From Gallaecimonas xiamenensis 3-C-1 (GTDB lineage Bacteria; Pseudomonadota; Gammaproteobacteria; Enterobacterales; Gallaecimonadaceae), in the NCBI RefSeq assembly GCF_000299915.1, contig NZ_AMRI01000017.1:29145-93144 (forward strand): a stretch of DNA of 64,000 nucleotides, in the 5' to 3' direction. The notes under the pieces are model-generated. The model made no database searches. It was not told where the DNA came from and saw only the letters and a program-made list of their open reading frames with translations. Position numbers and translations under genes: made by a program. Position 1 is the first letter of the stretch, and each line of letters begins with the position of its first letter. This document shows, one piece after another, positions 22,810 to 32,308 of the stretch.

Positions 22810-24053
22810 AGGGCCTCCACCAGTTCCCGAAAGCGCTGGCCCCGGGCTTCAAAGTTCTGGAACTGATCCAGGCTGGCGCAGGCCGGTGACAACAGCACTA
22901 GGTCGCCGGCCTTGGCCAGGCTGGCCGCCAACGGCAGGGCCTGATCCAGGTTGTCCACCTGGTGGCTGTGCTCGCTAAGGGCCGCCAGGGCCTGGGCGTC
23001 TTTGCCAAAGCAGATCAGCTCCCTGACCTTGCCCATCTTGGCCTTGAGGGGGTTCAGGTCGGCACCTTTGGCGTCACCACCGGCCAGCAGAATGATGTCC
23101 CCTTCCAGGTCGGCAAAGCCGTCCAGGGCCGCTTCGGTGGACCCCAGGTTGGTGGCCTTGGAGTCGTTGACGTAGCGCACCCCGTCCTTGACCGCCACGC
23201 TTTCACAGCGGTGGGGCAAACCGGGATAGCTGCGCAGGCTGTCGAGCATGGCACTCATGGGAATGTTGGCGGCCTTGCCAAGGGCCAGGGCCGCCAGGGC
23301 GTTGTAATGGTTGTGGCGCCCCAACAGGCGTACGTCGCTGGCTTTGAGCAGCTGCTCCTCGCCATGCATCAACCAGCCGTCGCTGAGGTGGAAATCCCCC
23401 TGGCTACCGAAACTGACCCCTTCCCCTGCCGGGCTGGTGGCGGCGTCGTCACTGTTGTAGACGCAGACCTTGGCACCGTCGTAGATACGGTGTTTGGCTG
23501 CGCCGTACTCCGCCATGCCGCCGTACCTGTCCAGATGATCCGGGCTCAGGTTGAGGATGGTGGCGGCCACCGGCTTAAGGCTTTCGGTGGTTTCCAGTTG
23601 GAAGCTCGACAGCTCCAGCACATAGAGGGCGGCATTGGCCGGCAAGGCCAGCACCGGCACCCCGATGTTGCCACCCACGGCCACGCGGATGCCGGCCTTG
23701 CGGGCCATATCGCCCACCAGGCTGGTGACGGTGCTCTTGCCGTTGGAACCGGTGATGGCCACCACCGGTGCCCGGTTGACCCGGGCAAAGAGTTCCACGT
23801 CCCCTATCACTTCGACACCGGCATCCTTGATGGCCGGCAAGTCTTTGGACAGGCCCGGGCTCAGCACCAGGGAATGGCACTTGGACAGCTTGTACCTGTC
23901 CAGGGGGCCCAGGGTGGCCTGCACCCCTTCCGGCAGCTCTTTGAGGCCCGGGGGGGCCTCACGGGTATCGAAGGCGTGCACCGCTATGCCCCGCTCGAGG
24001 AGCCAACGGATAGTGGCGATACCGCTCAGTCCTAAACCCACTACGCCAATCAT
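22806..24053 (-). CDS. murD: UDP-N-acetylmuramoyl-L-alanine--D-glutamate ligase
   Basis: Adds D-Glu to UDP-MurNAc-L-Ala. 415 aa, three-domain Mur ligase. N-terminal VVGLGLSGIATIRWLL, ATP loop TGSNGKSTVTS near 100, LSPDHLDRYG near 175, NDSKATN near 300. Its ATG shares a base with the mraY stop (TAATG), so translation is probably coupled. Confidence 0.98.
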   Translation of the reverse strand: MIGVVGLGLSGIATIRWLLERGIAVHAFDTREAPPGLKELPEGVQATLGPLDRYKLSKCHSLVLSPGLSKDLPAIKDAGVEVIGDVELFARVNRAPVVAITGSNGKSTVTSLVGDMARKAGIRVAVGGNIGVPVLALPANAALYVLELSSFQLETTESLKPVAATILNLSPDHLDRYGGMAEYGAAKHRIYDGAKVCVYNSDDAATSPAGEGVSFGSQGDFHLSDGWLMHGEEQLLKASDVRLLGRHNHYNALAALALGKAANIPMSAMLDSLRSYPGLPHRCESVAVKDGVRYVNDSKATNLGSTEAALDGFADLEGDIILLAGGDAKGADLNPLKAKMGKVRELICFGKDAQALAALSEHSHQVDNLDQALPLAASLAKAGDLVLLSPACASLDQFQNFEARGQRFRELVEAL

Positions 24054-25132
24054 TACCGCACCTTCAGGGTTGCCAGGCCGATCAGCACCAGGATCAGGGA
24101 GATGATCCAGAAACGGACTATCACCCTGGGCTCAGGCCAGCCTTTGAGTTCAAAATGGTGGTGGATAGGCGCCATGCGGAAGATCCGCTGGCCCCGCAGT
24201 TTGTAGGACCCCACCTGCAAAATCACCGACACCGTCTCCATCACGAAGACGCCGCCCATGATCACCAGCAGGATCTCCTGGCGCACCAGCACGGCGATGA
24301 TGCCAAGGGTGCCGCCCAGGGCCAGGGAGCCCACGTCGCCCATAAAGACCTGGGCCGGGTAAGTGTTGAACCAGAGAAAACCCAAGCCGGCGCCCACCAG
24401 GGCGGTGCAGAGGATCACCAGCTCCGAAGCCTGGGGCACATAGGGAATATGCAGGTAGGCGGCGAAGTTGACGTTACCGGTGAGGTAGGCAATGAGGGCA
24501 AAGGCCGCTGCCACCATAACGGTGGGCATGATGGCCAGGCCGTCCAAGCCGTCGGTAAGGTTGACCGCGTTGGAGGTCCCCACCATCACGAAATAGGTCA
24601 GGATGATGTAGAAGAGCCCGAGCTGGGGCATCACGTCCTTGAGGAAGGGCAGCACCAGCTGGGTTTCTTCAGGCTTGGCCTGGATATAGAGGAACACCGC
24701 CACCGCCAAGGCAATCACCGACTGCCAAAAATACTTCCAGCGGGCGATAAGGCCTTTGGGGTCCTTGCGCACCACTTTGCGGTAGTCGTCCACGAAGCCG
24801 ATGATGCCGTAGGACAGCAGCACGAACAGCACCACCCACACATAGCTGTTGGAGAGATCCGCCCACAGCAGGCCGGCGATGGACACCGACAGCAGGATCA
24901 TGATACCGCCCATGGTGGGGGTACCGGACTTGGACAGGTGCGACTGGGGGCCATCGTCGCGGACCGTTTGGCCCACTTGCAGCCTGACCAGGGCCTTGAT
25001 CAGGCGCGGCCCCATGTAGACCGACAGCAACAGCGCGGTCAGGGCACTCAAGATGGCCCTGAAGGTCAGGTAAGAAAAGACGTTGAACCCAGAAATGTAC
25101 TGGGTAAGGTATTCGGCGAGCCAGACTAACAT
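24053..25132 (-). CDS. mraY: Phospho-N-acetylmuramoyl-pentapeptide transferase (lipid I synthase)
   Basis: Transfers phospho-MurNAc-pentapeptide from UDP to undecaprenyl phosphate. 359 aa with ten hydrophobic helices. Signatures: SGTPTMGG near 70, DDYRK near 115, the catalytic [13 protein letters not shown] near 190, [12 protein letters not shown] near 265, and the histidine-rich loop APIHHHFEL near 320. Its N-terminal end overlaps murF by 7 bp. Confidence 0.98.
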   Translation of the reverse strand: MLVWLAEYLTQYISGFNVFSYLTFRAILSALTALLLSVYMGPRLIKALVRLQVGQTVRDDGPQSHLSKSGTPTMGGIMILLSVSIAGLLWADLSNSYVWVVLFVLLSYGIIGFVDDYRKVVRKDPKGLIARWKYFWQSVIALAVAVFLYIQAKPEETQLVLPFLKDVMPQLGLFYIILTYFVMVGTSNAVNLTDGLDGLAIMPTVMVAAAFALIAYLTGNVNFAAYLHIPYVPQASELVILCTALVGAGLGFLWFNTYPAQVFMGDVGSLALGGTLGIIAVLVRQEILLVIMGGVFVMETVSVILQVGSYKLRGQRIFRMAPIHHHFELKGWPEPRVIVRFWIISLILVLIGLATLKVR

Positions 25133-26505
25133 GCCATCCCCTGTGGGGCAGCCAGTCGGCTTGCCGCAATCAAATCCACAACCAATTCCATACGCGAACT
25201 TCGCGCTCCTTTCACCAGAATGCTGACCTCGGCTGCTTCGTCTGCCAAGGCCTGCACGAGGCTGCTGACCAGCGCCTCTCTATTGTCGTAATGCCCGGCT
25301 CCCAGGCCGAAGGCGTCACTCGCCGCTTGGCTCAGTACGCCCAAGGTGAAAAGGTTGTCGATCCCCGCTGCCTTGGCGTAATGGCCCAGTTCAGCGTGGT
25401 AGTGCCGGGCTCTCTCCCCCAGTTCGCCCAGATCCCCAAGGACCAGCACCCGGCGGCCTTGGTAACGGCTTAGGGTGTCTATGGCGGCCCGCACCGCCCC
25501 GACCGAGGCGTTGTAGGTGTCGTCGATCAAGCGATCTTTGCGACCAAGGGTACGGATATTGAGGCGACCGGGCACAGGTTGAACCTGAGCCAGGCCGGCG
25601 ACGATGGTAGCCCCGTCCACCCCCAACGCCAGGGCGCAGGCGGCAGCGGCCATGGCATTGTTGACGTTGTGCAGCCCCGGCAGCGGCATGGTCACCGCCA
25701 ACTGCTGGTCTTTGAGCTTGAGGGTAAAGCGGCTACCGGCGTCCAGGCTGTCTTGGATATCGGTGGCGCTGATGTCGGCCCCGGCCTTGAAACCGAAGGT
25801 CAGTACCTCTTTGTCCTTGAGCTGGGCCAGCCAGTCGGGGGCAAAGTCGTCGTCCAGGTTGACCACCGCCACCCCATTCTTGGCCAGAGGGCCGTAGATC
25901 TCGCCCTTGGCCCGGGCTATGCCGGCCAGGGTGCCAAAACCCTGCAGGTGGGTCGGGGCCACGTTGTTGACCAGGGCCACATCGGCCTGGACCAGGGAGG
26001 CGGTGTAGGCGATCTCCCCTTCGTGGTTGGCACCCAGCTCGAAGACGCCGTACTGGTGGCTCGGCTCCAGGCGCAGCAGGGTCAGGGGTACGCCGATGTC
26101 GTTGTTGAAGTTGCCTTTGGTGGCCAGCACCGGCCCTTTGAGGGCCAGGATGGCGGCCAGCATTTCCTTGACCGTGGTCTTGCCGCAAGAGCCGGTCAGG
26201 GCGGCGCTCTTGGGAGCGACCTTTTCCTTGATGTACTGGCCCAGGCGACCCAAGGCCAGGCGGGTGTCCTTGACCAGGATCTGCGGCTGGGCGCTGTCTA
26301 CCGGGCGGCTGACCAGCAGGGCGGCGGCCTGGTGGGCATTTTCGATAAAATCATGGGCGTCGAAACGCTCACCCTTGAGGGCGATAAACAACTCGCCGCC
26401 GCAAAGGTTTCGGGTGTCGGTGCTGATGCGGTCTATGACCAGATCCTGGCCAAGCAGTTGGCCTTCCAGCACCAGTGCGACTTCTGACAGGGGCATTTTC
26501 AGCAT
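25126..26505 (-). CDS. murF: UDP-MurNAc-tripeptide--D-alanyl-D-alanine ligase
   Basis: Adds D-Ala-D-Ala to complete the pentapeptide. 459 aa. Mur ligase architecture with N-terminal [22 protein letters not shown] loop [12 protein letters not shown] near 107, [11 protein letters not shown] near 138, and [13 protein letters not shown] near 320. Overlaps murE by 7 bp and mraY by 7 bp. Confidence 0.98.
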   Translation of the reverse strand: MLKMPLSEVALVLEGQLLGQDLVIDRISTDTRNLCGGELFIALKGERFDAHDFIENAHQAAALLVSRPVDSAQPQILVKDTRLALGRLGQYIKEKVAPKSAALTGSCGKTTVKEMLAAILALKGPVLATKGNFNNDIGVPLTLLRLEPSHQYGVFELGANHEGEIAYTASLVQADVALVNNVAPTHLQGFGTLAGIARAKGEIYGPLAKNGVAVVNLDDDFAPDWLAQLKDKEVLTFGFKAGADISATDIQDSLDAGSRFTLKLKDQQLAVTMPLPGLHNVNNAMAAAACALALGVDGATIVAGLAQVQPVPGRLNIRTLGRKDRLIDDTYNASVGAVRAAIDTLSRYQGRRVLVLGDLGELGERARHYHAELGHYAKAAGIDNLFTLGVLSQAASDAFGLGAGHYDNREALVSSLVQALADEAAEVSILVKGARSSRMELVVDLIAASRLAAPQGMAC

Positions 26506-27980
26506 GACGCCTCCTCGTCCAGCACGCGCTGAACTTCCTCGATATCACTGAAGGGCAGACGCTGGCCCCGGATCTCCTGGTAGTCCTCATGGCCCTTACC
26601 GGCGATGAGCACCACATCCTGGGGAGCGGCCTGCATGATGGCTTGGCGGATGGCGTCCCGGCGGTCGGCCACCACTTGCATGGCGTCACCATAATCCTTA
26701 CCGGCCAACATCTGCTGAATGATGTCCATAACCCCTTCTGAGCGCGGATTATCGGCGGTGATCACCCCGACATCGGCGCATTTATTGACCGCTTGTGTCA
26801 TCAGCGGACGCTTGCCCGGATCCCGGTCGCCGCCACAGCCGAACACACACCACAATTTGCCCTTGGTATGGGGGCGCAGGGCGGTCAGGGCCGCTTCCAA
26901 AGCATCCGGGGTATGGGCATAGTCCACCACCACCTGGGGCCGGCCGGGCCGTTCAAAGGCCTGCATCCGCCCGGTCACCGGCTTGACCGTGGTGGCGGCG
27001 GCGCACAGGGACTGCAGATCCAGCCCCAGGGCCAGGCCGGCGGCGATGGCCGCCAACAGGTTGGACAGGTTGAAGATGCCCAGCAGCGGCGAGGCCAGCT
27101 CGGCTTCACCGAAACTGCCCAGCACCTTGGCCCGCACTCCGCCCAGATGGGGGCGGACCTGGGTCACATAAAGCACCTGGTCGGCGATGCCGGCATCCAG
27201 GGGTGACAGGCTATAGGCGATGGTGTGCTGGCGGCCTTTGCGCTCGCGCAGCCAGGCCTCACCCAGCTCGTCATCGGCGTTGATCACCGAGGCGCTCAGG
27301 GTGGGCCAGTCAAAGAGTTGCGCCTTGGCGGCGGCATAGGCCCCCAGGGTACCGTGGTAATCCAGATGGTCGCGGCTGAGGTTGGTAAACACCGCCACTT
27401 TGAAGGGCACAGCGCTGACCCGCCCCTGGGTCAGGGCATGGCTGGACACTTCCATGGCGGCCAGCTCACAGCCCTGTTGGTGCAGCTGGGCCAAGGTGGT
27501 GGCCACGCTAACGGCGTCCGGGGTGGTATTGAGGCCCGCCGCCAGGGCGCCGAAACGGCCGGTACCCAGGGTGCCGATAATGCCGCTGGGTTGACCCAAC
27601 TTGTCGCACAACTGGGCCAGCAACTGGGAGGTGGTGGTCTTGCCGTTAGTGCCGGTAATGCCTACCGGGGCTATGGCCGGTTCCCCCACAAAACGCCAGG
27701 CGATGGCCGACAGCCGGCGCCGCAGATCCGGCAGGGTGACCAGGGGCACCGAGTCGCGCCAGACCAGGGCCAGGCTATCCCCTTCGGCCAGTACTGCACT
27801 GGCCCCTTGGGCCAGTGCATTGTCGATAAAGTCGCGGCCGTCCACCTGGTGGCCGGGAATGGCCACAAACAGGCTGCCGGGGCCGGCCTTGCGGGAGTCC
27901 AACACCAGGGATTGGACTGGGGTGTCGGCGTCGATATCGCACCAGGGCGACAGCAGTTGGTTCAGATGCCAATTAACCAC
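26499..27980 (-). CDS. murE: UDP-MurNAc-L-Ala-D-Glu--2,6-diaminopimelate ligase
   Basis: Adds meso-DAP to the stem peptide. 493 aa from a GTG at 27980 that lies within the last codons of ftsI. An AAGGAGGT Shine-Dalgarno five bases upstream decides this start over the ATG further up. ATP loop GTNGKTTTSQLL near 112. The DNPR motif (ADNPRSEG near 400) marks specificity for meso-DAP rather than lysine, which supports Gram-negative type peptidoglycan. Confidence 0.97.
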   Translation of the reverse strand: MVNWHLNQLLSPWCDIDADTPVQSLVLDSRKAGPGSLFVAIPGHQVDGRDFIDNALAQGASAVLAEGDSLALVWRDSVPLVTLPDLRRRLSAIAWRFVGEPAIAPVGITGTNGKTTTSQLLAQLCDKLGQPSGIIGTLGTGRFGALAAGLNTTPDAVSVATTLAQLHQQGCELAAMEVSSHALTQGRVSAVPFKVAVFTNLSRDHLDYHGTLGAYAAAKAQLFDWPTLSASVINADDELGEAWLRERKGRQHTIAYSLSPLDAGIADQVLYVTQVRPHLGGVRAKVLGSFGEAELASPLLGIFNLSNLLAAIAAGLALGLDLQSLCAAATTVKPVTGRMQAFERPGRPQVVVDYAHTPDALEAALTALRPHTKGKLWCVFGCGGDRDPGKRPLMTQAVNKCADVGVITADNPRSEGVMDIIQQMLAGKDYGDAMQVVADRRDAIRQAIMQAAPQDVVLIAGKGHEDYQEIRGQRLPFSDIEEVQRVLDEEASC

Positions 27981-29718
27981 GAGGCACCTCCTTATCCACT
28001 GCGGCAACCCGCATGTCCGGGGTAATGGCGTCCGGCATCACATTGAGCAGCGATAGGGCACCGCCCATAACGCTCGAGAACACCGGCGCTGCCACTTCCG
28101 AGCCGTAATACTGGTCACCGCTGGGTTCGTTGATCATCACAACTATGGCCAACTTGGGGTTGGACACCGGGGCAACCCCGGCAAAGCTGGCCACATATTC
28201 ATTGCCGTAGCCACCGGCCACCGCCTTGCGGGCGGTGCCGGTCTTGCCCGCTACCCGGTAGCCCGGTACGGCCGCGACTGTGGCGGTACCGCCTGGCCTC
28301 ACCACCGACTCCATCATGTGCAGCACTTCCCTGGCCACCTTGGGCTTGACCACCTGCTCGGCGGTAGGCTGGGGCAGGCCCTTGATGATGGACAGGGGCA
28401 GGCGCCGGCCTTCGTTACCCAGAGTGGCGTAGGCACGGGCCAGCTGCACCGGGGTCACGCTGATGGAATAGCCAAAGGCCAGGGTGGCCAGTTCGAATTC
28501 GGACCAGCGCGGCCTGTCGTATTTGAAGATGCCGCTGGACTCGCCCACCAGGTCGATACCGGTTTCGGAGCCGAAGCCAAACTTGGTGAAGGTGCCCAGC
28601 AGCTCGTCTTTGGAAATGGACAGGGCCAGCTTGGCGATGCCCATGTTGGAGGACTTCTCGATAATGGTGGTGAGGTCTATGACCCCCAGGTTGCGATGGT
28701 CCTTGACCCGGCGGCCACCCAGGCGCATCCAGCCCGGATTGGTGTCAATCTTCTGGTCAGGCTTGACGGCGCCGGCGTCCAGGGCCGCCATCATGGCCAG
28801 GGGTTTGGCGGTGGAGCCGGGTTCGAAGACGTCGGTAATGGCACGGTTGCGCAGCTGATAGGTTTTGACGTCACTGCGGTTATTGGGGTTGTAGGAGGGC
28901 ACATTGGCCATGGCCAGCACTTCCCCCGTGGCTACGTCCACCACCACCACCGAACCGCTGGTGGCTTCGAAATAGTTGACCGTCTTTTTCAGCTCCCGAT
29001 AGGCCAGGGCCTGAATGCGCTGGTCTATGGTGAGCTGGATGTCCTGGGGCTTTTCCGCCACCTGCAGGGTACCGAGGGACTCCACCACCCGGCCAAGGCC
29101 GTCCTTGCGTACCTGGCGTTTGCCGGGCAGGCCGGTCAGCAGGTCGTCATAGGTGCGCTCTATGCCTTCCAGGCCATGGTCGTCGATGTTGGTGAAACCG
29201 ATCAGGTGGGCATCCACTTCCCCTGTGGGGTAGTAGCGTTTGGATTCGCGCTTGAGGCCGATACCGGGGATCTTCAGGGCCTTGACGTAGTGGGCCATGG
29301 CCGGGGTGACCTGGCGCTGCAGGTAGACAAAGCGGCGCTTGGGGTCGGCGCTGATCTTACCCATCAGTTCCTTGGCATCGCCCCCCAGCACTTCCGCCAG
29401 GGCCTGCCAACGGCGTTTGTCCTGCAGGCCGCCTTTTTCCAGTACCACCTTGGGGTCGGCGTAGATGGCATCCACCGGCACCGACACCGCCAGCTCCTCG
29501 CCGTTACGGTCGGTGATGATGCCCCTTGGTACCTGGGTAGAGGTGACCCGCAGTGAACGCAGGTCCCCCTGCTGGCGCAGACGGTCGGGGGAGATGACTT
29601 GGATATAGGCAGCACGCACCACCAGCGCCGTGAAGACGGCGCCCATCAGGACGATGGCGAACAAGTGGCGCCAGTTGATGACGCCGGGCTTGACGCGGTT
29701 ACGTGCGTGCCTGCTCAT
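27973..29718 (-). CDS. ftsI: Septal peptidoglycan transpeptidase PBP3
   Basis: Class B penicillin-binding protein that cross-links septal peptidoglycan with FtsW. 581 aa: cytoplasmic N-terminus, single transmembrane helix (about 18-38), pedestal domain, and a transpeptidase domain with the active-site motifs S302-T-A-K305, S356-S-N358 and K492-T-G494. All catalytic residues are present. The start overlaps the ftsL stop (ATGA); the C-terminal end overlaps the murE GTG start. Confidence 0.98.
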   Translation of the reverse strand: MSRHARNRVKPGVINWRHLFAIVLMGAVFTALVVRAAYIQVISPDRLRQQGDLRSLRVTSTQVPRGIITDRNGEELAVSVPVDAIYADPKVVLEKGGLQDKRRWQALAEVLGGDAKELMGKISADPKRRFVYLQRQVTPAMAHYVKALKIPGIGLKRESKRYYPTGEVDAHLIGFTNIDDHGLEGIERTYDDLLTGLPGKRQVRKDGLGRVVESLGTLQVAEKPQDIQLTIDQRIQALAYRELKKTVNYFEATSGSVVVVDVATGEVLAMANVPSYNPNNRSDVKTYQLRNRAITDVFEPGSTAKPLAMMAALDAGAVKPDQKIDTNPGWMRLGGRRVKDHRNLGVIDLTTIIEKSSNMGIAKLALSISKDELLGTFTKFGFGSETGIDLVGESSGIFKYDRPRWSEFELATLAFGYSISVTPVQLARAYATLGNEGRRLPLSIIKGLPQPTAEQVVKPKVAREVLHMMESVVRPGGTATVAAVPGYRVAGKTGTARKAVAGGYGNEYVASFAGVAPVSNPKLAIVVMINEPSGDQYYGSEVAAPVFSSVMGGALSLLNVMPDAITPDMRVAAVDKEVPRG

Positions 29719-30029
29719 TTGAGCTCTATGACCTTCTCGTCGGTGCGGGAAACCCGCTTCATGTCCAATTCCCGGCGGGCAATGCCTTCAACCCGGCTGT
29801 GTTCACCCAGGGCCCCTTCCTCCAAATTGAGGTGGCGCCATTCCACGTCCAGGTTTTCCCGCTCTACCATCAGCTGCTCTTTGTGGGCGGTGAGCAGCCG
29901 GTTGCTCTGGGCCAAGAAGACCACGGCAAATGCCGAGGCGATGACCGCAAAAAAGAGCAAAAGCAGCCACTTGGACTGCCACACTTCCGCCAGGATGATC
30001 TCAACCAGCTTGGGTTGGCGATCAGCCAT
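29715..30029 (-). CDS. ftsL: Cell division protein FtsL
   Basis: 104 aa bitopic protein that forms a coiled coil with FtsB and binds FtsQ, helping activate FtsWI. Short cytoplasmic N-terminus, transmembrane helix about 20-42 ([19 protein letters not shown]), then a heptad-type periplasmic coiled coil (about 43-75) and a conserved tail near [14 protein letters not shown]. Overlaps rsmH by 8 bp and ftsI by 4 bp. Sequence is poorly conserved in the family, so context carries weight. Confidence 0.95.
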   Translation of the reverse strand: MADRQPKLVEIILAEVWQSKWLLLLFFAVIASAFAVVFLAQSNRLLTAHKEQLMVERENLDVEWRHLNLEEGALGEHSRVEGIARRELDMKRVSRTDEKVIELK

Positions 30030-30960
30030 ATGCGGCCTCGGTGCGCTCGGCTACCCGCAGCACCGAACTGCGGGCCCTGGGATTGACCTGGGTTTCTTCC
30101 TCACCGGGGAAAATGGCCTTGCCCACCGCCTTGAGTTTTTTGTGGTGCTTGAGCTGGTCCTGGGTTACCGGCAGGCCGGGGGGCAGCTCTGGGCCCTTTT
30201 CCTGGGCACGGATAAACTGTTTGACCAGCCTGTCTTCCAGGCTGTGAAAGCTGATCACCGCCAGCCGGCCGCCGGTAGCCAGCACCTTGAGGGCACCATC
30301 CAGGGCGGTTTTCACCTCGTCTAGCTCGCTGTTGACATAGATGCGGATGGCCTGAAAGGAGCGGGTCGCCGGATGCTTGTGCTTTTCCTTAACAGGAGCG
30401 GCCTTGGCAATAAGATCGGCCAGTTCGGCGGTGCGGCTTAAGGGCGCCAGGGCACGGCGCTCGACTATGGCCCGGGCGATACGCCGGGCAAAGCGCTCTT
30501 CACCGAAGGTTTTCAGCACAAAGGCGATGTCGTCGGCGTCGGCGCGGTTAAGCCAGTCGGCGGCGCTTTCGCCGCTGGTGGGGTCCATGCGCATATCCAG
30601 CGGCCCGTCTCGCATAAAGCTAAAGCCGCGCTCGGCGTCGTCCAGCTGCGGGGAAGAAACCCCCAGGTCCAGCAACAGACCGTCCACCTTGCCGCTCAGC
30701 CCCAGCTCGTCCAGGTAGCCGGCCAGCCCGGAAAAGGGCCCCTGCACTATGGTAAAGCGCGGGTCGCTGATGGTTTTAGCCTCGGCGATGGCGGCCGGGT
30801 CACGGTCGATGGACACCAGGCGGCCATTGGCGCCCAGCTTGGCCAGGATGGCGCGGGAATGGCCTCCCCGGCCGAAGGTACCGTCCACGTACAGGCCGTC
30901 CGGCTTTATGGCCAGAGCCTCGATACTTTCATTGAGCAGTACGCTGACGTGTTCGGTCAC
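30022..30960 (-). CDS. rsmH: 16S rRNA (cytosine-N4)-methyltransferase (m4C1402)
   Basis: SAM-dependent N4 methylation of C1402 in 16S rRNA. 312 aa starting [16 protein letters not shown] from a GTG at 30960 that overlaps the mraZ stop (GTGA). Upstream codons in the same frame lie inside mraZ and are not part of the protein. SAM-binding [12 protein letters not shown] near 25-36, [13 protein letters not shown] near 100, and [13 protein letters not shown] near 255 are diagnostic. Confidence 0.98.
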   Translation of the reverse strand: MTEHVSVLLNESIEALAIKPDGLYVDGTFGRGGHSRAILAKLGANGRLVSIDRDPAAIAEAKTISDPRFTIVQGPFSGLAGYLDELGLSGKVDGLLLDLGVSSPQLDDAERGFSFMRDGPLDMRMDPTSGESAADWLNRADADDIAFVLKTFGEERFARRIARAIVERRALAPLSRTAELADLIAKAAPVKEKHKHPATRSFQAIRIYVNSELDEVKTALDGALKVLATGGRLAVISFHSLEDRLVKQFIRAQEKGPELPPGLPVTQDQLKHHKKLKAVGKAIFPGEEETQVNPRARSSVLRVAERTEAAYG

Positions 30961-31415
30961 AGTGAAAAATCCTTCAAGGCGTCGGTCAGCTCTAGCTCGC
31001 CGTCTTCGATGGCTGCCATGTCGGCGGCGATCTGTGCTTGCCAGGCCGTATCCGACCAAATTTCAAATTTGTTGAACTGGCCCACCAGCATCACCTTGCC
31101 GTCCAGGCCGGCATGATTGCGCAAAGGCCCGGTCACGAGGACCCGGCCCTGGTTATCCAGTTCCAATTCAGTGGCGTGGCCAAGCAGCATGCGCTGCATG
31201 CGACGCTCGGCAGGTTTCATGGAAGACAGGCGGCTGAGCTTACGCTCGATGACTTCCCATTCCGCCAGGGGGTAAAGCAGTAGACAAGGCTGGTGGATGT
31301 CGATGGTGCAGACCAGTTGGCCGTCGCAATCAGCAATAAGCTGGTCGCGATACCGTTTGGGTATCGCGAGCCGACCCTTGCTGTCGAGGCTCACTTCGCT
31401 GGCTCCACGAAACAT
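30957..31415 (-). CDS. mraZ: Transcriptional regulator MraZ
   Basis: 152 aa AbrB-like DNA-binding protein with two SpoVT/MraZ repeats (about 5-50 and 77-125). The conserved [14 protein letters not shown] and [15 protein letters not shown] segments are present. It forms ring oligomers and represses its own operon and others by binding TGGGN repeats. Three such repeats are visible 32-55 bp upstream of the ATG (separate entry). First gene of the dcw cluster. Confidence 0.97.
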   Translation of the reverse strand: MFRGASEVSLDSKGRLAIPKRYRDQLIADCDGQLVCTIDIHQPCLLLYPLAEWEVIERKLSRLSSMKPAERRMQRMLLGHATELELDNQGRVLVTGPLRNHAGLDGKVMLVGQFNKFEIWSDTAWQAQIAADMAAIEDGELELTDALKDFSL

Positions 31416-31446
31416 CGTTCTTATTCCCTTGGGTTAGCAATTTTAA

Positions 31447-31470
31447 CCACAATTTCCCACAATTTCCCAC
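31447..31470 (-). promoter_or_regulatory. MraZ operator: three 10-bp-spaced GTGGG boxes
   Basis: On minus, the repeat reads GTGGGAAATT, GTGGGAAATT, then GTGGTT: three direct repeats at exact 10-bp spacing. They lie between the promoter -10 and the mraZ start. This matches the known MraZ recognition pattern (TGGGN repeats, same face of the helix). The third box is degenerate (GTGGT). Confidence 0.85.
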
Positions 31471-31477
31471 GCTGCCA

Positions 31478-31507
31478 AGTCTAGGGGGTGGTCTTCAAGC
31501 TTGTCAA
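31478..31507 (-). promoter_or_regulatory. Putative dcw cluster promoter (Pmra)
   Basis: On minus: consensus -35 TTGACA (31502-31507), 18-bp spacer, TAGACT (31478-31483). Predicted +1 falls at about 31470, at the edge of the MraZ boxes, so bound MraZ would block initiation. Confidence 0.65.
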
Positions 31508-31724
31508 GCAAGGGAAAAGCCAGTTGTGACGCGGCCTACAGCCATTTTACAAGGCGCTGAAAAGCAAGTGGTTTAAGGGCTGTAGCCAGATTGCCTACCA
31601 GGGCTGAACGCCCGTTAAATGAACATTTCCCCAACCGGGGTGGGGAAGAGTGGTAATCAGTCCCACCCTGGTCACCCCACATCACCGCCGACGGGCCAAC
31701 GGCAATAAAAACGGCAATAAATAA
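31508..31724. other. Non-coding gap between the dcw promoter and the rnpB terminators
   Basis: No credible open reading frame. It contains an inverted repeat TTCCCCA / TGGGGAA (about 31627-31647) and a repeated ACGGCAATAAA word near 31700-31720. I see no gene here. Confidence 0.5.
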
Positions 31725-31740
31725 GCCGCCTGTTGGCGGC
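31725..31740 (-). terminator. Second (distal) terminator downstream of rnpB
   Basis: GCCGCC-TGTT-GGCGGC stem, followed on minus by TTATTTATT. It follows the duplicated rnpB 3'-end copy, so the proximal pattern of 3' end plus terminator is repeated. Confidence 0.75.
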
Positions 31741-31754
31741 CTATTTATTTGATG

Positions 31755-31782
31755 AGTCCGCAGAGCCGGCCTGTAAGCCGGG
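31755..31782 (-). repeat. Duplicate copy of the rnpB 3' end
   Basis: 28 bases identical to 31918-31945, the 3' end of the RNase P RNA gene (starts AGTCCGCAGAGCCGGCC on plus), displaced by 163 bp. Comparable to the E. coli rnpB downstream repeats, where units carrying the gene's 3' terminal sequence plus terminators follow the gene. Confidence 0.9.
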
Positions 31783-31884
31783 GCGAACCCCGAAGTCCAA
31801 GCACTGCTGGGGCGCGGGTAAGCGCGAGTCTCTGGATGGATGAGCCACCAGAGGTGGTTTCACTCACCGCCCCAAAATAAAAAA
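31783..31884 (-). other. Structured spacer between the two rnpB 3'-end copies
   Basis: About 100 nt with strong folding potential on minus. A GGGGCG / CGCCCC pair encloses about 53 nt that contains an ACCACC-TCT-GGTGG hairpin. Next to it is a CGGGG-TTCG-CCCCG tetraloop hairpin (about 31778-31791). It could be only a read-through spacer or a small structured RNA; no protein is supported. Confidence 0.4.
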
Positions 31885-31900
31885 GCCGTCCAAAGACGGC
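31885..31900 (-). terminator. Proximal rho-independent terminator of rnpB
   Basis: On minus: GCCGTC, 4-nt loop, GACGGC, then a T-rich run (TTTTTTATTTT). It lies about 18 bp after the mature 3' end of RNase P RNA. Confidence 0.88.
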
Positions 31901-31918
31901 TCTCTTATTCGAAATAAA

Positions 31919-32287
<369 letters not shown>

Positions 32288-32290
32288 CGC

Positions 32291-32296
32291 AGTATA
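32291..32296 (-). promoter_or_regulatory. rnpB -10 box (TATACT)
   Basis: TATACT on minus, 4-7 bp before the RNA 5' end. The corresponding -35 position falls inside the last codons of rsmI and is a poor match (TGGAGG), so the promoter overlaps the rsmI 3' end. Confidence 0.6.
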
Positions 32297-32308
32297 CCTG
32301 GGCCGGGC

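Noticed and set aside
31748..31795. Hammerhead-like core (TGATGAG ... GAAC) on plus
   Set aside because: Only a partial core. No matching stems I and III around a cleavage site, and the bases are explained as the duplicated rnpB 3' end.
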